9,602 nucleotides of DNA from Oscillibacter sp. (GTDB lineage: Bacteria; Bacillota; Clostridia; Oscillospirales; Oscillospiraceae). The DNA is taken from the NCBI GenBank assembly GCA_014799855.1, contig JAAVHG010000083.1, positions 1-9,602 of the forward strand. Direction: 5' to 3'. Positions 1 through 6,996 of this stretch are shown piece by piece; within the stretch, counting starts at the first letter, position 1; each line of letters opens with the position of its first letter. A program made the position numbers and the translations under genes. The notes under the pieces were generated by a model. That model was not told the DNA's origin and made no database searches. It saw only the letters and a list, made by a program, of their open reading frames with translations.

Positions 1-861
1 TCCCGGCTTCTCCTCCCAGTATCCGGCAGTGAAGCCGGAACGGGAAAAGGCCTGATCCAGCTCCTGCCGCTCAGCGGGAGTGGGGCCCCGTTTTTCCGCC
101 AGCAGGCGGGCGTAAATTCTCGTGACCACAGCCACATACTCCGGCCGCTTCATCCGTCCCTCCAGCTTGAGGCAGGCTACGCCCATCGCCTCCATTTCCT
201 GGAGGTGGTCCGCCAGACAGTTGTCCTTCAAGCTCAGGGGCCGGGCGGTCTTCGCCGGCTGGTTCACCCCATAGGGCAGGCGGCAGGGCTGGGCGCAGCG
301 GCCCCGGTTGCCGGAGCGGCCTCCCACCATGGCGCTGAATGCGCACTGGCCCGAATAGCAGACACACAAGGCCCCATGGATAAAAACCTCAATCTCCGCC
401 GGACAGCTCCGGCAGATCGCCGCGGTGTCCTCCGCCGAGCACTCCCGGGCCAAAACAATCCGTTCACAGCCGTCCTCCGCCAGGGTGCGCGCGCCGCCGG
501 AAGTAAACACGCTCATCTGCGTACTGGCGTGGAGAGGCAGATCCGGCAGAGTCTTCCGCAGAAGATCAAAGAGCCCCCAGTCCTGGACCAGCACCGCGTC
601 CACCCCCAGGCGGGAGGCCTGAGCGGCGGTATCCAAAGCCTTGGGCAGCTCCCGGTCCGTCAGGAGGGTGTTCAGGGTCAAAAATACCCGCGCACCGTAG
701 GTGTGGCAGTAGGCGACAGCCTCTTGGAATTCCTCGTCAGAGAAATTCTTGGCGTTCTGCCGGGCGTTGAAGCCGCCCCAGCCTAAGTATACCGCGTCCG
801 CGCCGTTTTGAACCGCCGCCCGGAGGGCCTCCGGGGAACCGGCGGGGGCAAGCAGCTCCAT
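1..861 (-). CDS. U32-family peptidase/hydroxylase-like protein (3' end off window)
   Basis: The first 287 codons are present; the C-terminus lies beyond the left edge. The protein starts MELLAPAGS, the classic U32 opening. The U32 signature is visible: EVFIHGALC at residues 158-166, then YSGQC ending at C173, then GNRGRCAQPC with C189 and C193. In studied U32 proteins four such cysteines hold an iron-sulfur cluster. Relatives include TrhP and RlhA, which hydroxylate tRNA and 23S rRNA, so an RNA-modifying role is more likely than proteolysis, but which subtype this is cannot be decided from the part seen. Two ATGs are adjacent (864 and 861). I chose 861 because AGGAGG at 866-871 is then 4 bases away rather than 1, and because MELLAPAG matches the family start. 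The start overlaps the zapA stop (TGATG), so translation is probably coupled and the two genes share a transcript. Confidence 0.9.
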   Translation of the reverse strand, partial: MELLAPAGSPEALRAAVQNGADAVYLGWGGFNARQNAKNFSDEEFQEAVAYCHTYGARVFLTLNTLLTDRELPKALDTAAQASRLGVDAVLVQDWGLFDLLRKTLPDLPLHASTQMSVFTSGGARTLAEDGCERIVLARECSAEDTAAICRSCPAEIEVFIHGALCVCYSGQCAFSAMVGGRSGNRGRCAQPCRLPYGVNQPAKTARPLSLKDNCLADHLQEMEAMGVACLKLEGRMKRPEYVAVVTRIYARLLAEKRGPTPAERQELDQAFSRSGFTAGYWEEKPG

Positions 862-1370
862 CATTCCTCCTGCGCTTCCGCCAGAGGCAGGGACAGGCTC
901 TGCTGGTCCGGCAGGGCGGCGGGCTGTTCGGCAGGCTGTTCCTCCGAAGGACGCTCTTCCGGGGGCTGGGCCGGGGCGCTGGGCGGGGGAGGAGGCGTTA
1001 TGGGCTGGCGGCGGTCCTGCCGCTGGCCGCCCTTCTGGGGGGGACGCTGCTGGCGGTCCAGCTTCTGCTGCATGCGGAAAATCTCCCGTTTCAGCTCGCT
1101 GACCTCCAGCTGGGCCTTGCCGGCCTCGTCCACGTAGCGCTTGATCTGGCCCCGCAGCTGTTCCGCCGAGGCCTGGGCCTTGAACAGTTCGTCGGCGATG
1201 TTAGTGGCGGTGAGGACGGCGGCGTCGGTGCGGCCCACGTGGGCGCTGTCCAGCACCTCCCGCATTTTCCCGTCCACATAAGCGCCCACCCTCTGCATGT
1301 AAGCGGAGGATTCCTCCGCCACGAAGGTGTACTCCTCGCCGCAGATATCAATCACTACCCGGTTTGCCAT
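861..1370 (-). CDS. zapA: Cell division protein ZapA with proline-rich tail
   Basis: This 169-residue protein has an N-terminal ZapA domain: a short beta-rich segment (MANRVVIDICGEEYTFVAEE) leads into a helix with the typical YMQRVGAYVDGKMRE at about residues 24-38, then helices including LTATNIADELFKA at 53-65. A coiled-coil follows at about 68-106. ZapA is a cytoplasmic partner of FtsZ that bundles protofilaments at the Z-ring. The family is usually about 85-110 residues; here residues 109-150 add a tail rich in proline, glutamine and glutamate, including five prolines in a row, ending in an acidic tip. AAGGAGG at 1378-1384 sits 7 bases before the ATG. It is first gene of a minus-strand operon with the U32 gene, a pairing common in Clostridia from memory. 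Identity is confident; the tail function is unknown. Confidence 0.92.
   Translation of the reverse strand: MANRVVIDICGEEYTFVAEESSAYMQRVGAYVDGKMREVLDSAHVGRTDAAVLTATNIADELFKAQASAEQLRGQIKRYVDEAGKAQLEVSELKREIFRMQQKLDRQQRPPQKGGQRQDRRQPITPPPPPSAPAQPPEERPSEEQPAEQPAALPDQQSLSLPLAEAQEE
866..871 (-). promoter_or_regulatory. Ribosome binding site of the U32 gene inside the zapA 3' end
   Basis: AGGAGG on the minus strand encodes part of the last residues of ZapA (QEE) and doubles as the Shine-Dalgarno sequence of the next gene. It supports the start at 861 and suggests translational coupling. Confidence 0.7.
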
Positions 1371-1465
1371 AATAAATCCTCCTTCGCCGTCGTTGGAAGA
1401 AACTCCGCCCCACCTGTGGGGTGGGTCTGCGGGAAAATAGACCCCCGCACAATTTCACAGGTTAC

Positions 1466-1494
1466 AGTATAGCATAGGAAATCCCCCAGCGCCA
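1466..1494 (-). promoter_or_regulatory. Likely zapA promoter (extended -10)
   Basis: On the minus strand TGCTATACT (1466-1474) is an extended -10 (TGN plus TATACT, five of six consensus bases). The hexamer 17 bases upstream (TGGCGC at 1489-1494) is a poor -35, so recognition would lean on the extended -10. It lies about 95 bases upstream of the zapA start with no other gene between. Confidence 0.55.
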
Positions 1495-1549
1495 GAAAAA
1501 ATATGCCGAATTTGAAAAATTTTATCACGTCATACCCTTGGCACGGGCG

Positions 1550-1615
1550 GGGGAACCTCTGTCCGCTTGCGATAAGGCTTACGTGCGGGGCAGAGGCCTG
1601 CCGCTTTCAGGCGGT
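1550..1615. other. Hairpin-rich intergenic stretch between divergent promoters
   Basis: Several inverted repeats overlap here: CCTCTG (1556-1561) with CAGAGG (1591-1596), flanking an inner CCGC/GCGG pair; GGCAG (1589-1593) with CTGCC (1598-1602); and CCGC (1601-1604) with GCGG (1611-1614). The first and second cannot form together. The segment lies upstream of both the zapA promoter (minus) and the small membrane gene promoter (plus), so neither predicted transcript contains it. The remainder of 1371-1725 shows only the two promoters and no convincing gene. Confidence 0.45.
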
Positions 1616-1654
1616 CGAATTTGAGGAAAATCCCGGCGGCGGTATTGGCGGGTG

Positions 1655-1683
1655 TTGCCATCTATACGCGATTAGTGTATAAT
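1655..1683 (+). promoter_or_regulatory. Sigma-A type promoter of the small membrane gene
   Basis: TTGCCA (1655-1660), a 17-base spacer, then a perfect TATAAT (1678-1683). The start of transcription is expected near 1690, leaving a leader of about 36 bases. A perfect inverted repeat GATTA-N5-TAATC (1670-1684) overlaps the -10 and could be a repressor site. Confidence 0.8.
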
Positions 1684-1725
1684 CAAAACCATAAAACAAA
1701 ATTTAACGGGGGAGGGACGCGTTAA

Positions 1726-2025
1726 ATGGTAATCATTTTAACATTGGGAATATTCTGGACACTCTATGGTATGGCGGGTATTCTGGGATTCCAGATCATA
1801 GGTGAAAAATATAAAAATCATCATTGGACCTCGAGCTATATCCGTTGTCGTGGAATATCGTGGCTTACCTTAGGGATTCCAATGCTGGTTTTATATTTGC
1901 TGGACTATAGCAGGGAGATAAACAGGCCGGTTATGTGTCTGCTTATTCTGCTGTGCGGAATTCCGTCGATTGTATATTCAATAGTAAAAGAGCGGAAATA
2001 TGAGCGCATGCTGAAGGAAGAATAA
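1726..2025 (+). CDS. Small three-helix membrane protein, unknown function
   Basis: I do not recognise this 99-residue protein. Three hydrophobic stretches are visible at about residues 2-24, 43-60 and 67-88, joined by polar loops (GEKYKNHHWTSSYIRCR and DYSREINRP), with a charged cytoplasm-like tail VKERKYERMLKEE. It starts with a purine-rich site GGAGGG (1711-1716) 9 bases before ATG. The reading frame is backed by its own well-formed promoter upstream and a hairpin terminator downstream, so it is a monocistronic unit. Its base composition is clearly AT-richer than every neighbour (many AT-ending codons such as ATA, TTA and AAA), which suggests recent acquisition or a different history. It may be an accessory membrane or immunity-type protein, but that is only a guess. 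Confidence 0.75.
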   Translation: MVIILTLGIFWTLYGMAGILGFQIIGEKYKNHHWTSSYIRCRGISWLTLGIPMLVLYLLDYSREINRPVMCLLILLCGIPSIVYSIVKERKYERMLKEE

Positions 2026-2035
2026 GATGGTAAAC

Positions 2036-2068
2036 AGGCGGCTTGTCTCTTGGGGCAGCCGCCTTTTT
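2036..2068 (+). terminator. Rho-independent terminator of the small membrane gene
   Basis: A perfect 8-base-pair stem AGGCGGCT (2036-2043) / AGCCGCCT (2057-2064) with a 13-base loop is followed by a TTTTT run ending at 2068. It begins 11 bases after the stop codon. The opposite strand lacks a T-run, so it works for the plus strand. Confidence 0.85.
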
Positions 2069-2087
2069 CAACGCCAAAAACTTTCCC

Positions 2088-2116
2088 TTGTCCTTCCGGC
2101 GAAATTCGTGTAAAAT
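2088..2116 (+). promoter_or_regulatory. Promoter of the dnaD-like/dnaC-like operon
   Basis: TTGTCC (2088-2093), a 17-base spacer, then TAAAAT (2111-2116, five of six -10 bases). It lies directly after the preceding terminator and gives a leader of about 35 bases to the start at 2159. Confidence 0.65.
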
Positions 2117-2158
2117 AATAAGACACGCAAAGTAACGAACGAGGGGAGGGAGCGGGCC

Positions 2159-3100
2159 ATGCCCAGCGTGCTGATACATACGGAGGACGAGAGCGTCACC
2201 CTCACCGCCCAGGCGGCCAAGCGGCTGCTGGAGCGTGGGGACGGCGACGCGGCCCTCCTCTATCTGGCCCTCCTGCGGCATCACGGCACGGTCCAGCCCC
2301 GGTCTCTGGCGGGAGAGCTCCGCTGGGACCGTCCCCGGATTGAGGCGGCGGAGTCGGCCCTGCGGCAGATGGAGCTGATCGCTCCCGCCACGGCGGAGGG
2401 AGGAGAACTGCCCCCGGAACCCGCCGACGAAAAGCCCGTCTACCAGCAGACGGATATTTTGGAGCATTTGGAGTCCAGCGAGGATTTCCGCCGGCTCACC
2501 GCAGAGGTGGAGCGGAAGCTGGGAAAGCGGCTCTCCACGCCGGATATCGGCATCCTCCTGGGCCTCCACGACTACCTGGGCCTTCCAACAGATGTGATCT
2601 ACCTCCTGGTGTGCCATTGCGCGGAGCGGATCAGGGCCCGGTTTGGCGACGGCCGCCGCCCGGCCATGCGGCAGATCGAGCGGGAGGGCTACGCCTGGGC
2701 CCGCCGGGGCATCGACACCCAGACGGCGGCGGCGGAGTATCTCCGGCGCTGCGCCCAGCGCCAGGAGGCCATGCCCCAGTACATGCGGGCCCTGCAATTG
2801 GGGGACAGGCTCCCCTCCGCCTCGGAGGAGAAGTACCTTGCCGCGTGGCAGGATATGGGCTTCCCGCCGGAGACTGTGGCTATCGCCTATGACAAGACGG
2901 TGCTGAAGTGCCACGAACTCCGCTGGGCGTACTTAAACGGCATTTTAAAGCGCTGGCACGGCGCGGACCTCCATACTCCGGCGGAGGTGGAGGCGGGGGA
3001 CAGGCCCCAGGTCCAGAGGGCGGAGGCCAAACCGGAGCCGGAGCGGCAGGACACCGCCTGGATGAAAAAATACATCCAGCGGCGGGAGAGGGGGATATAA
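2159..3100 (+). CDS. DnaD/DnaB-like primosome protein (helicase loading)
   Basis: This 313-residue protein shows the architecture of Firmicutes DnaD/DnaB primosome proteins. A winged-helix-like N-terminus spans about residues 12-80. Two DnaB_2-type domains follow: one at about 105-187 ending in the typical YAWARRGIDT (178-187), and one at about 215-268 ending in YLNGILKRWH (258-267), with WQDMGFPPETVAIAYDKT before it. A charged linker leads to a C-terminal helix WMKKYIQRRERG (301-312). The family remodels DNA and helps load the replicative helicase at oriC or stalled forks. GGGGAGGG at 2143-2150 lies 8 bases before ATG. It is followed after 3 bases by the ATP-binding loader gene, so both are one operon. 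Whether it is the functional DnaD or DnaB of this cell cannot be told from the window. Confidence 0.9.
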   Translation: MPSVLIHTEDESVTLTAQAAKRLLERGDGDAALLYLALLRHHGTVQPRSLAGELRWDRPRIEAAESALRQMELIAPATAEGGELPPEPADEKPVYQQTDILEHLESSEDFRRLTAEVERKLGKRLSTPDIGILLGLHDYLGLPTDVIYLLVCHCAERIRARFGDGRRPAMRQIEREGYAWARRGIDTQTAAAEYLRRCAQRQEAMPQYMRALQLGDRLPSASEEKYLAAWQDMGFPPETVAIAYDKTVLKCHELRWAYLNGILKRWHGADLHTPAEVEAGDRPQVQRAEAKPEPERQDTAWMKKYIQRRERGI

Positions 3101-3103
3101 CCC

Positions 3104-4093
3104 ATGGCCTACGATGGAAAAGTCATGCGGCGGGCGGCCCAGAAATTCCAGGAGGACCGCCGCCGCCGGGAGGAGCGCTTCATGGAGCGGCGGGAGGCCA
3201 TCTTCCGCCGCCAGCCCCGGTTGGAGGAGATCGACCGGGAGCTGCGGGCCTCCGTGAGCCATATTGTGGCCGCCGCCTTTCGCCGGGGTGTGGACCCCGC
3301 GGCGGCGCTGGAAAACCTCCGCCGGGAGAATCTCGCCCTCCAGCGGGAACGGCGGGAGCTGCTGATGTGGATGGGCCTGCCGGAGGACTGCCTGGAGGAA
3401 AAGCCGGCCTGCCCCCTCTGTCAGGATACCGGATACCGGGACGGCCATATGTGCCGGTGCCTCCGGAACTACTGCGCCAGGGAACAGCAAAAGGAGCTGT
3501 CCCGGATGCTGGACCTGGGCGGCCAGAGCTTTGAAACCTTCTCCCTGGACTGGTACTCCGAGGAGGCGGACCCGGCCCTGGGCATCTCCGCCCGGGAGAA
3601 TATGGACTGGGTGTACCGGACCTGCCGGGCCTACGCCGAGGGATTCAGCCTGAAAAGCGGAAACCTCCTTCTGACCGGAGAGCCGGGATTGGGCAAGACC
3701 TTCCTCTCCGCCGCCATCGCCCGGGAGGTCAGCGGCGAGGGCTGGTCCGTGGTGTACGACACCGCCGGACACATCTTCGAGAGCCTGGAGGCCCGGAAAT
3801 TCGGCCGGGAAGAGGAGGACGAGGAGGGCGTGGAGCGGATTCGCCAGTGCGATCTGCTGATTCTGGACGATTTAGGCACGGAGCTGACCACCGCCTTTGT
3901 CCAAAGCGCCCTGTACCAGCTGATCAACACCCGCCTTCTGGAGCGAAAGCCCGCCATTCTCAGCACCAATCTGGGCTTGCAGGACCTGTCCCGGCGGTAC
4001 TCGCCCCAGATCGCCTCCCGGCTGGAGGGGGAGTACCAGATTCTTCCGTTCTTTGGCGAGGATATACGAAAATTGAAAAAAGAAAGAGAATAA
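3104..4093 (+). CDS. DnaC/DnaI-type ATP-binding helicase loader
   Basis: The 329-residue protein is an AAA+ ATPase of the DnaC/DnaI/IstB group that loads the replicative helicase. Its N-terminal third is a long arginine- and glutamate-rich helical region (1-95). A cysteine cluster follows: C103, C106, C117, C119 and C124 in CPLCQDTGY...CRCLRNYC, a zinc-finger-like module as in Gram-positive DnaI. The ATPase core has Walker A GEPGLGKT (192-199), Walker B LLILDDLG (251-258), a sensor-1 STN (287-289) and candidate arginine fingers R297/R298 and R306. The acidic insert EEEDEE (236-241) sits before Walker B. It starts 3 bases after the DnaD-like stop; the purine-rich end of that gene (GAGAGGGGG) supplies the ribosome binding site. 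An IstB transposase helper is unlikely because no istA is present and the N-terminal zinc region fits DnaI. Confidence 0.92.
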   Translation: MAYDGKVMRRAAQKFQEDRRRREERFMERREAIFRRQPRLEEIDRELRASVSHIVAAAFRRGVDPAAALENLRRENLALQRERRELLMWMGLPEDCLEEKPACPLCQDTGYRDGHMCRCLRNYCAREQQKELSRMLDLGGQSFETFSLDWYSEEADPALGISARENMDWVYRTCRAYAEGFSLKSGNLLLTGEPGLGKTFLSAAIAREVSGEGWSVVYDTAGHIFESLEARKFGREEEDEEGVERIRQCDLLILDDLGTELTTAFVQSALYQLINTRLLERKPAILSTNLGLQDLSRRYSPQIASRLEGEYQILPFFGEDIRKLKKERE

Positions 4094-4096
4094 GGA

Positions 4097-4124
4097 AAGA
4101 GGAGAAGCATCCGCTTCTCCTCTT
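4097..4124. terminator. Bidirectional terminator between helicase loader and vanW gene
   Basis: A perfect 12-base-pair stem (4097-4108 with 4113-4124) has an ATCC loop. On the plus strand it is followed by GTTTG, with TT closing the stem, and on the minus strand by a moderately T-rich tail. It sits 3 bases after the loader stop and 13 bases after the convergent vanW-family stop, so it probably serves both genes. Confidence 0.8.
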
Positions 4125-4137
4125 GTTTGTGATTTCC

Positions 4138-5973
4138 CTATTCCGAGGGAAGAATGATAAACACCTGGTCGTTCTGACCCGCCTGGCCGGAGGACTCCGG
4201 GCCCGCCGGGTCCAGAGGGGCGGGATCGATCACCTGAGAGCCGCCGGGGTCCACGGTGGGCGGCGGCGTTACCGGCGGGATGTCCGCGGGGACGTCCTCC
4301 GTGTTCTCGGCGGGATTAACGGGCAGGTCGATGATAGGTCCGCCCGTCGAAGCGGCGGGACCCCGGAGAATCACCTGGTTCCGGGCCTTGTAGTCGCTGG
4401 AGGCCTCGAAGGTGCTGGAAATCAGGTTTCCGTTTCCGTCATACAGGTTCCGGTAGCTCTTCACCCGGTAGCCGGTGTAGGGGGTGGTTTTTACCGTCTC
4501 CGTTCCGGCGGGAAGGGTGGGATCGTCCTCGTAAACCGTCTCATAGGGCGTGGTGGAAAGCTGCTGATAGGTCATTTTCACCGTGATATCGTCGGTTTTG
4601 GTGCCCAGAATCTGTACGGTCAGGTCGTTGTTTTTGCTGAGAAACGCCACCAGCTTAATGGGGTAATCGGTGTTGTTGGTAAACTTATAATCCGGCCCGC
4701 CCCAGGACACCGTAGCATCCATGCCCTTGGTGATATACGTCAGCACATAGCGGTGGGCGTACCGCTCGGTAATCTCCAAATTGGCCAGCAGACACGCTAA
4801 GTACAGCGTGGAGGAGCCTTGGCAGATGCCGCCGCCGATAACGTCCACGGTTTCCCCCTGGATATAGGCGGAGGCGGGGCCATAGCCCTTGGCCTCGGTC
4901 CGTCTGCCCAGAGATTCGTTATAGGAGAACACGTCGCCGGTGTTCATGATGGTGCCGTTGAAAGCCGCCGCCGCAAGGCGCACGTTGTTGATCCGGGGGG
5001 CGGTGCCGCTGACATGGGTAGTGGCCTCGCCCAGCACATCCCGGAAGAGGACGGAGCGCAGATCGTCGGCGGTGACGGCAGGCTCCTCAATTACGGCGGG
5101 GATAGCTACCACCTCGCCGGGGTCCGCGGCGTCCAGCTTCTTCTGGGCGGAGGCCACGTCGAACTCGGCCCCCACCTGCTCCGGGGTGATGGTGTTGGTA
5201 GCCGGGTCGTATCCGGCGTTTTTCACCTCCCCGGCCACCGCGTCGTGGATCTCCTGGGCGGTAAGGCTGTCGGCAGGCTCCACCTGGTAGGGCACGTCAA
5301 TGCCCAGATCCGCGTCCCAGCGGCCATGCTCCAGATTTTCCGCCAGCTCCCGGGCGTCCACCGTCCGGCCGTCCTTGGGGATAGTGACCAGAATTTGGTC
5401 GTCCTCCATCTCATAGGAGGTGTGCTGGACCTCCTCCGAAAGGGCGGCGGCGGTCTCCTCCGCCAGAGCCTCTGCGGCGGCGGGGTCCATTTCCAGACTG
5501 CTGGAATCGCCGTAATAGACGGCGGCGGCGGTGAGATACCGCCATCCGGCGGAAAGGAAGGAGCCCTGCTTGGCGGTTTTGTCGGCAAGATCCACCAAGG
5601 CCGGAACATCAATGTTCAGATTCAGATCCTGGAAGGGAATCTCGGCGTCGGGATCTCCCCGCTGGGCGGGAACGCCTTGGGCCTCGTCATAGAGGTACAG
5701 GCCCACGGACATGTGGGGAAGCGCCGCCTCCACCCGGCTGGCCGCCTCCTGGGGCGTCAGTCCGCCGATGTCTTGGCCCAGAACATAGGTGTTCTTCCAA
5801 ATTTGGGGACTTTGATCGGCGTAAGCGCACAGGCCCACGTATCCGGCGATGGACGCCGCCAGCAGTCCGGCCAGAACGCCAAGCGTGATAATGAGCCCTT
5901 TTCCTCCGCCCTTGTCAATCCGGGAGCCGGCGGCCCCGTTTTGCGTAACGGCTTCATTTACCATGTCTTCCAT
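4138..5973 (-). CDS. VanW-family membrane-anchored protein
   Basis: The 611-residue protein has a short cytoplasmic N-terminus, one transmembrane helix at about residues 26-50 (GLIITLGVLAGLLAASIAGYV) and a large outside part. Residues about 60-300 look like repeated peptidoglycan-binding/YoaR-type modules (NTYVLGQDIGGLTPQEA is typical). The VanW domain covers about 319-455, with NTGDVFSYNESLG (344-356) and the hallmark GGGICQGSSTLY (380-391). A G5-like beta segment follows at about 470-538, then a proline-rich tail (about 540-611). VanW was named in a vancomycin-resistance cluster, but these chromosomal versions are widespread in Clostridia and their role is unknown; no other van gene is here, so resistance should not be inferred. 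AGGAGG (5981-5986) is 7 bases before ATG, favouring this over the second ATG three codons on. Confidence 0.9.
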   Translation of the reverse strand: MEDMVNEAVTQNGAAGSRIDKGGGKGLIITLGVLAGLLAASIAGYVGLCAYADQSPQIWKNTYVLGQDIGGLTPQEAASRVEAALPHMSVGLYLYDEAQGVPAQRGDPDAEIPFQDLNLNIDVPALVDLADKTAKQGSFLSAGWRYLTAAAVYYGDSSSLEMDPAAAEALAEETAAALSEEVQHTSYEMEDDQILVTIPKDGRTVDARELAENLEHGRWDADLGIDVPYQVEPADSLTAQEIHDAVAGEVKNAGYDPATNTITPEQVGAEFDVASAQKKLDAADPGEVVAIPAVIEEPAVTADDLRSVLFRDVLGEATTHVSGTAPRINNVRLAAAAFNGTIMNTGDVFSYNESLGRRTEAKGYGPASAYIQGETVDVIGGGICQGSSTLYLACLLANLEITERYAHRYVLTYITKGMDATVSWGGPDYKFTNNTDYPIKLVAFLSKNNDLTVQILGTKTDDITVKMTYQQLSTTPYETVYEDDPTLPAGTETVKTTPYTGYRVKSYRNLYDGNGNLISSTFEASSDYKARNQVILRGPAASTGGPIIDLPVNPAENTEDVPADIPPVTPPPTVDPGGSQVIDPAPLDPAGPESSGQAGQNDQVFIILPSE

Positions 5974-6042
5974 TGAAGCCCCTCCTGTTTGTTACTTGAG
6001 TGCGCGGGAGACAGTTTTCCCCCTTATTCGCGCTTATCGTTT

Positions 6043-6051
6043 ATTATATCA
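6043..6051 (-). promoter_or_regulatory. Extended -10 promoter of the vanW-family gene
   Basis: On the minus strand TGATATAAT is a perfect TATAAT preceded by TGN. No good -35 lies 16-18 bases upstream. It is about 70 bases before the start at 5973. No strong terminator is visible after noc, so some read-through from noc is also possible. Confidence 0.65.
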
Positions 6052-6097
6052 CAGTTTTTCACAAAAAGAGATTACAATCCAGTAACAACGAGGGAAT

Positions 6098-6922
6098 TTA
6101 TGGCTGACGGCCCGGCGGACTGTTCCGGCGGTCCAGATATTTGGGAATCCGGATGGTGAGGAGGATGTCATCCTCCGTGTCCACCCGGCCGCAGTTGGCG
6201 TTGATGCCCGCGTCCCGGATCATCTTCAAGCCCCGGTCCACGCTGTTTAAAAACAGTCGGACGTCCTTGACGATAAAGGTCCGCCGCCCGTTTGGCGGCG
6301 TAGACTGCAAATCCGCCAGCCGCTTTTCGATGTACTGCTCCGTCTGCGCCACGTTCAGACCCTTCCGGTTTACCACCCGGATGGCGTCCAGCCGCTCCTC
6401 CTCGTCCTCCAGCCGCAGGAGGGCGCGGGCGTGACGCTCCGTCAAGCCGCCCTCTGCCAAAATTTCCCGGCAAGCGGGGGAGAGGCGCAGGAGCCGCAGC
6501 TTGTTGGCCACCGCCGAGGCCGACCGCCCCAGCTGGGCCGCCGCCTCCTCCTGGGTAACGCCAGACTCCTTGATATAGGCGGCGATGGCCTCCGCCTCCT
6601 CGAAATAGTGGAGATCCGCCCGCTGTAAATTCTCCACCAGGGCCAGCAGAGCGGATTCCCGGTCGTCAATCTCCGCCTCGATACAGGGCACCGTCTCCAG
6701 CCCCGCCAGCCGCGCCGCCCGGAGCCGCCGTTCTCCCGCCACCAGCTCCCAGCCATCGCTCCGCCGCCGGACGGTGAGGGGCTGTAAAATTCCGTGCCGC
6801 CGGATAGAGGACGCCAGCTCCCGCAGGGCGCCTTCTTCAAAAACCCGCCGGGGCTGGGCGGGATTGGGCCGGATATCTCCCGGCCGCAGGCGTAAAACTC
6901 TCCGCTCTTCCATGACCTCCAT
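6098..6922 (-). CDS. noc: Nucleoid occlusion protein, ParB family
   Basis: The 274-residue protein has the full ParB CTPase/DNA-binding core. Visible parts are IRPNPAQPRRVF (17-28), the CTP-site motif VAGERRLRA (61-69), ENLQR (97-101) and a helix-turn-helix at about 122-146 (VTQEEAAAQLGRSASAVANK). The C-terminal region, with KDVRLFLNSVDRGLKMIRDAGI (219-240) and the ending LLTIRIPK (254-261), resembles Bacillus subtilis Noc more than chromosome-partitioning ParB. Noc blocks Z-ring assembly over the nucleoid. Length is close to Noc (about 283). Oddly the N-terminus MEVMEERRVLRL lacks the amphipathic membrane helix of Bacillus Noc, and an in-frame stop upstream rules out a longer start. AAGGAGG (6930-6936) sits 7 bases before ATG. 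No parA neighbour is present, which also favours Noc over ParB. Confidence 0.85.
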   Translation of the reverse strand: MEVMEERRVLRLRPGDIRPNPAQPRRVFEEGALRELASSIRRHGILQPLTVRRRSDGWELVAGERRLRAARLAGLETVPCIEAEIDDRESALLALVENLQRADLHYFEEAEAIAAYIKESGVTQEEAAAQLGRSASAVANKLRLLRLSPACREILAEGGLTERHARALLRLEDEEERLDAIRVVNRKGLNVAQTEQYIEKRLADLQSTPPNGRRTFIVKDVRLFLNSVDRGLKMIRDAGINANCGRVDTEDDILLTIRIPKYLDRRNSPPGRQP

Positions 6923-6949
6923 GAAACCGCCTCCTTTGTGTTGCCCTAT

Positions 6950-6978
6950 ATTGTACAGGGGATTTCAGGAAAAGTTAG
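6950..6978 (-). promoter_or_regulatory. Possible noc promoter
   Basis: On the minus strand TACAAT (6950-6955) matches five of six -10 bases; the hexamer 17 bases upstream, CTAACT, matches the -35 consensus at only three. It would give a very short leader of about 20 bases with the ribosome binding site near the start. Weak evidence. Confidence 0.35.
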
Positions 6979-6996
6979 ATGGAATCTGTCGAGCGA

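Noticed and set aside
1943..2914. A 323-codon minus-strand open frame opposite the DnaD-like gene
   Set aside because: It crosses a terminator and a promoter and shadows a protein with clear DnaD/DnaB_2 motifs.
3104..4093. The DnaC-like gene as an IstB transposition helper
   Set aside because: No istA, no terminal inverted repeats, and the cysteine-rich N-terminal region plus the DnaD-like partner fit a helicase loader.
4138..5973. VanW as evidence of a vancomycin-resistance cluster
   Set aside because: No vanH, vanA/B, vanX, vanR or vanS gene is present, and chromosomal VanW-domain proteins are common in Clostridia.
4819..5976. A 385-codon plus-strand open frame opposite the vanW-family gene
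   Set aside because: It is the antisense shadow of a convincing VanW protein, with glycine/valine-rich, domain-free translation.
6462..6475. ATTTCCCGGCAAGC inside noc, resembling the Bacillus Noc-binding sequence ATTTCCCGGGAAAT
   Set aside because: Only the left half and a few further bases match (11 of 14) and the palindrome is broken; similar half sites occur by chance in GC-rich DNA. No parS-like full palindrome was seen either.
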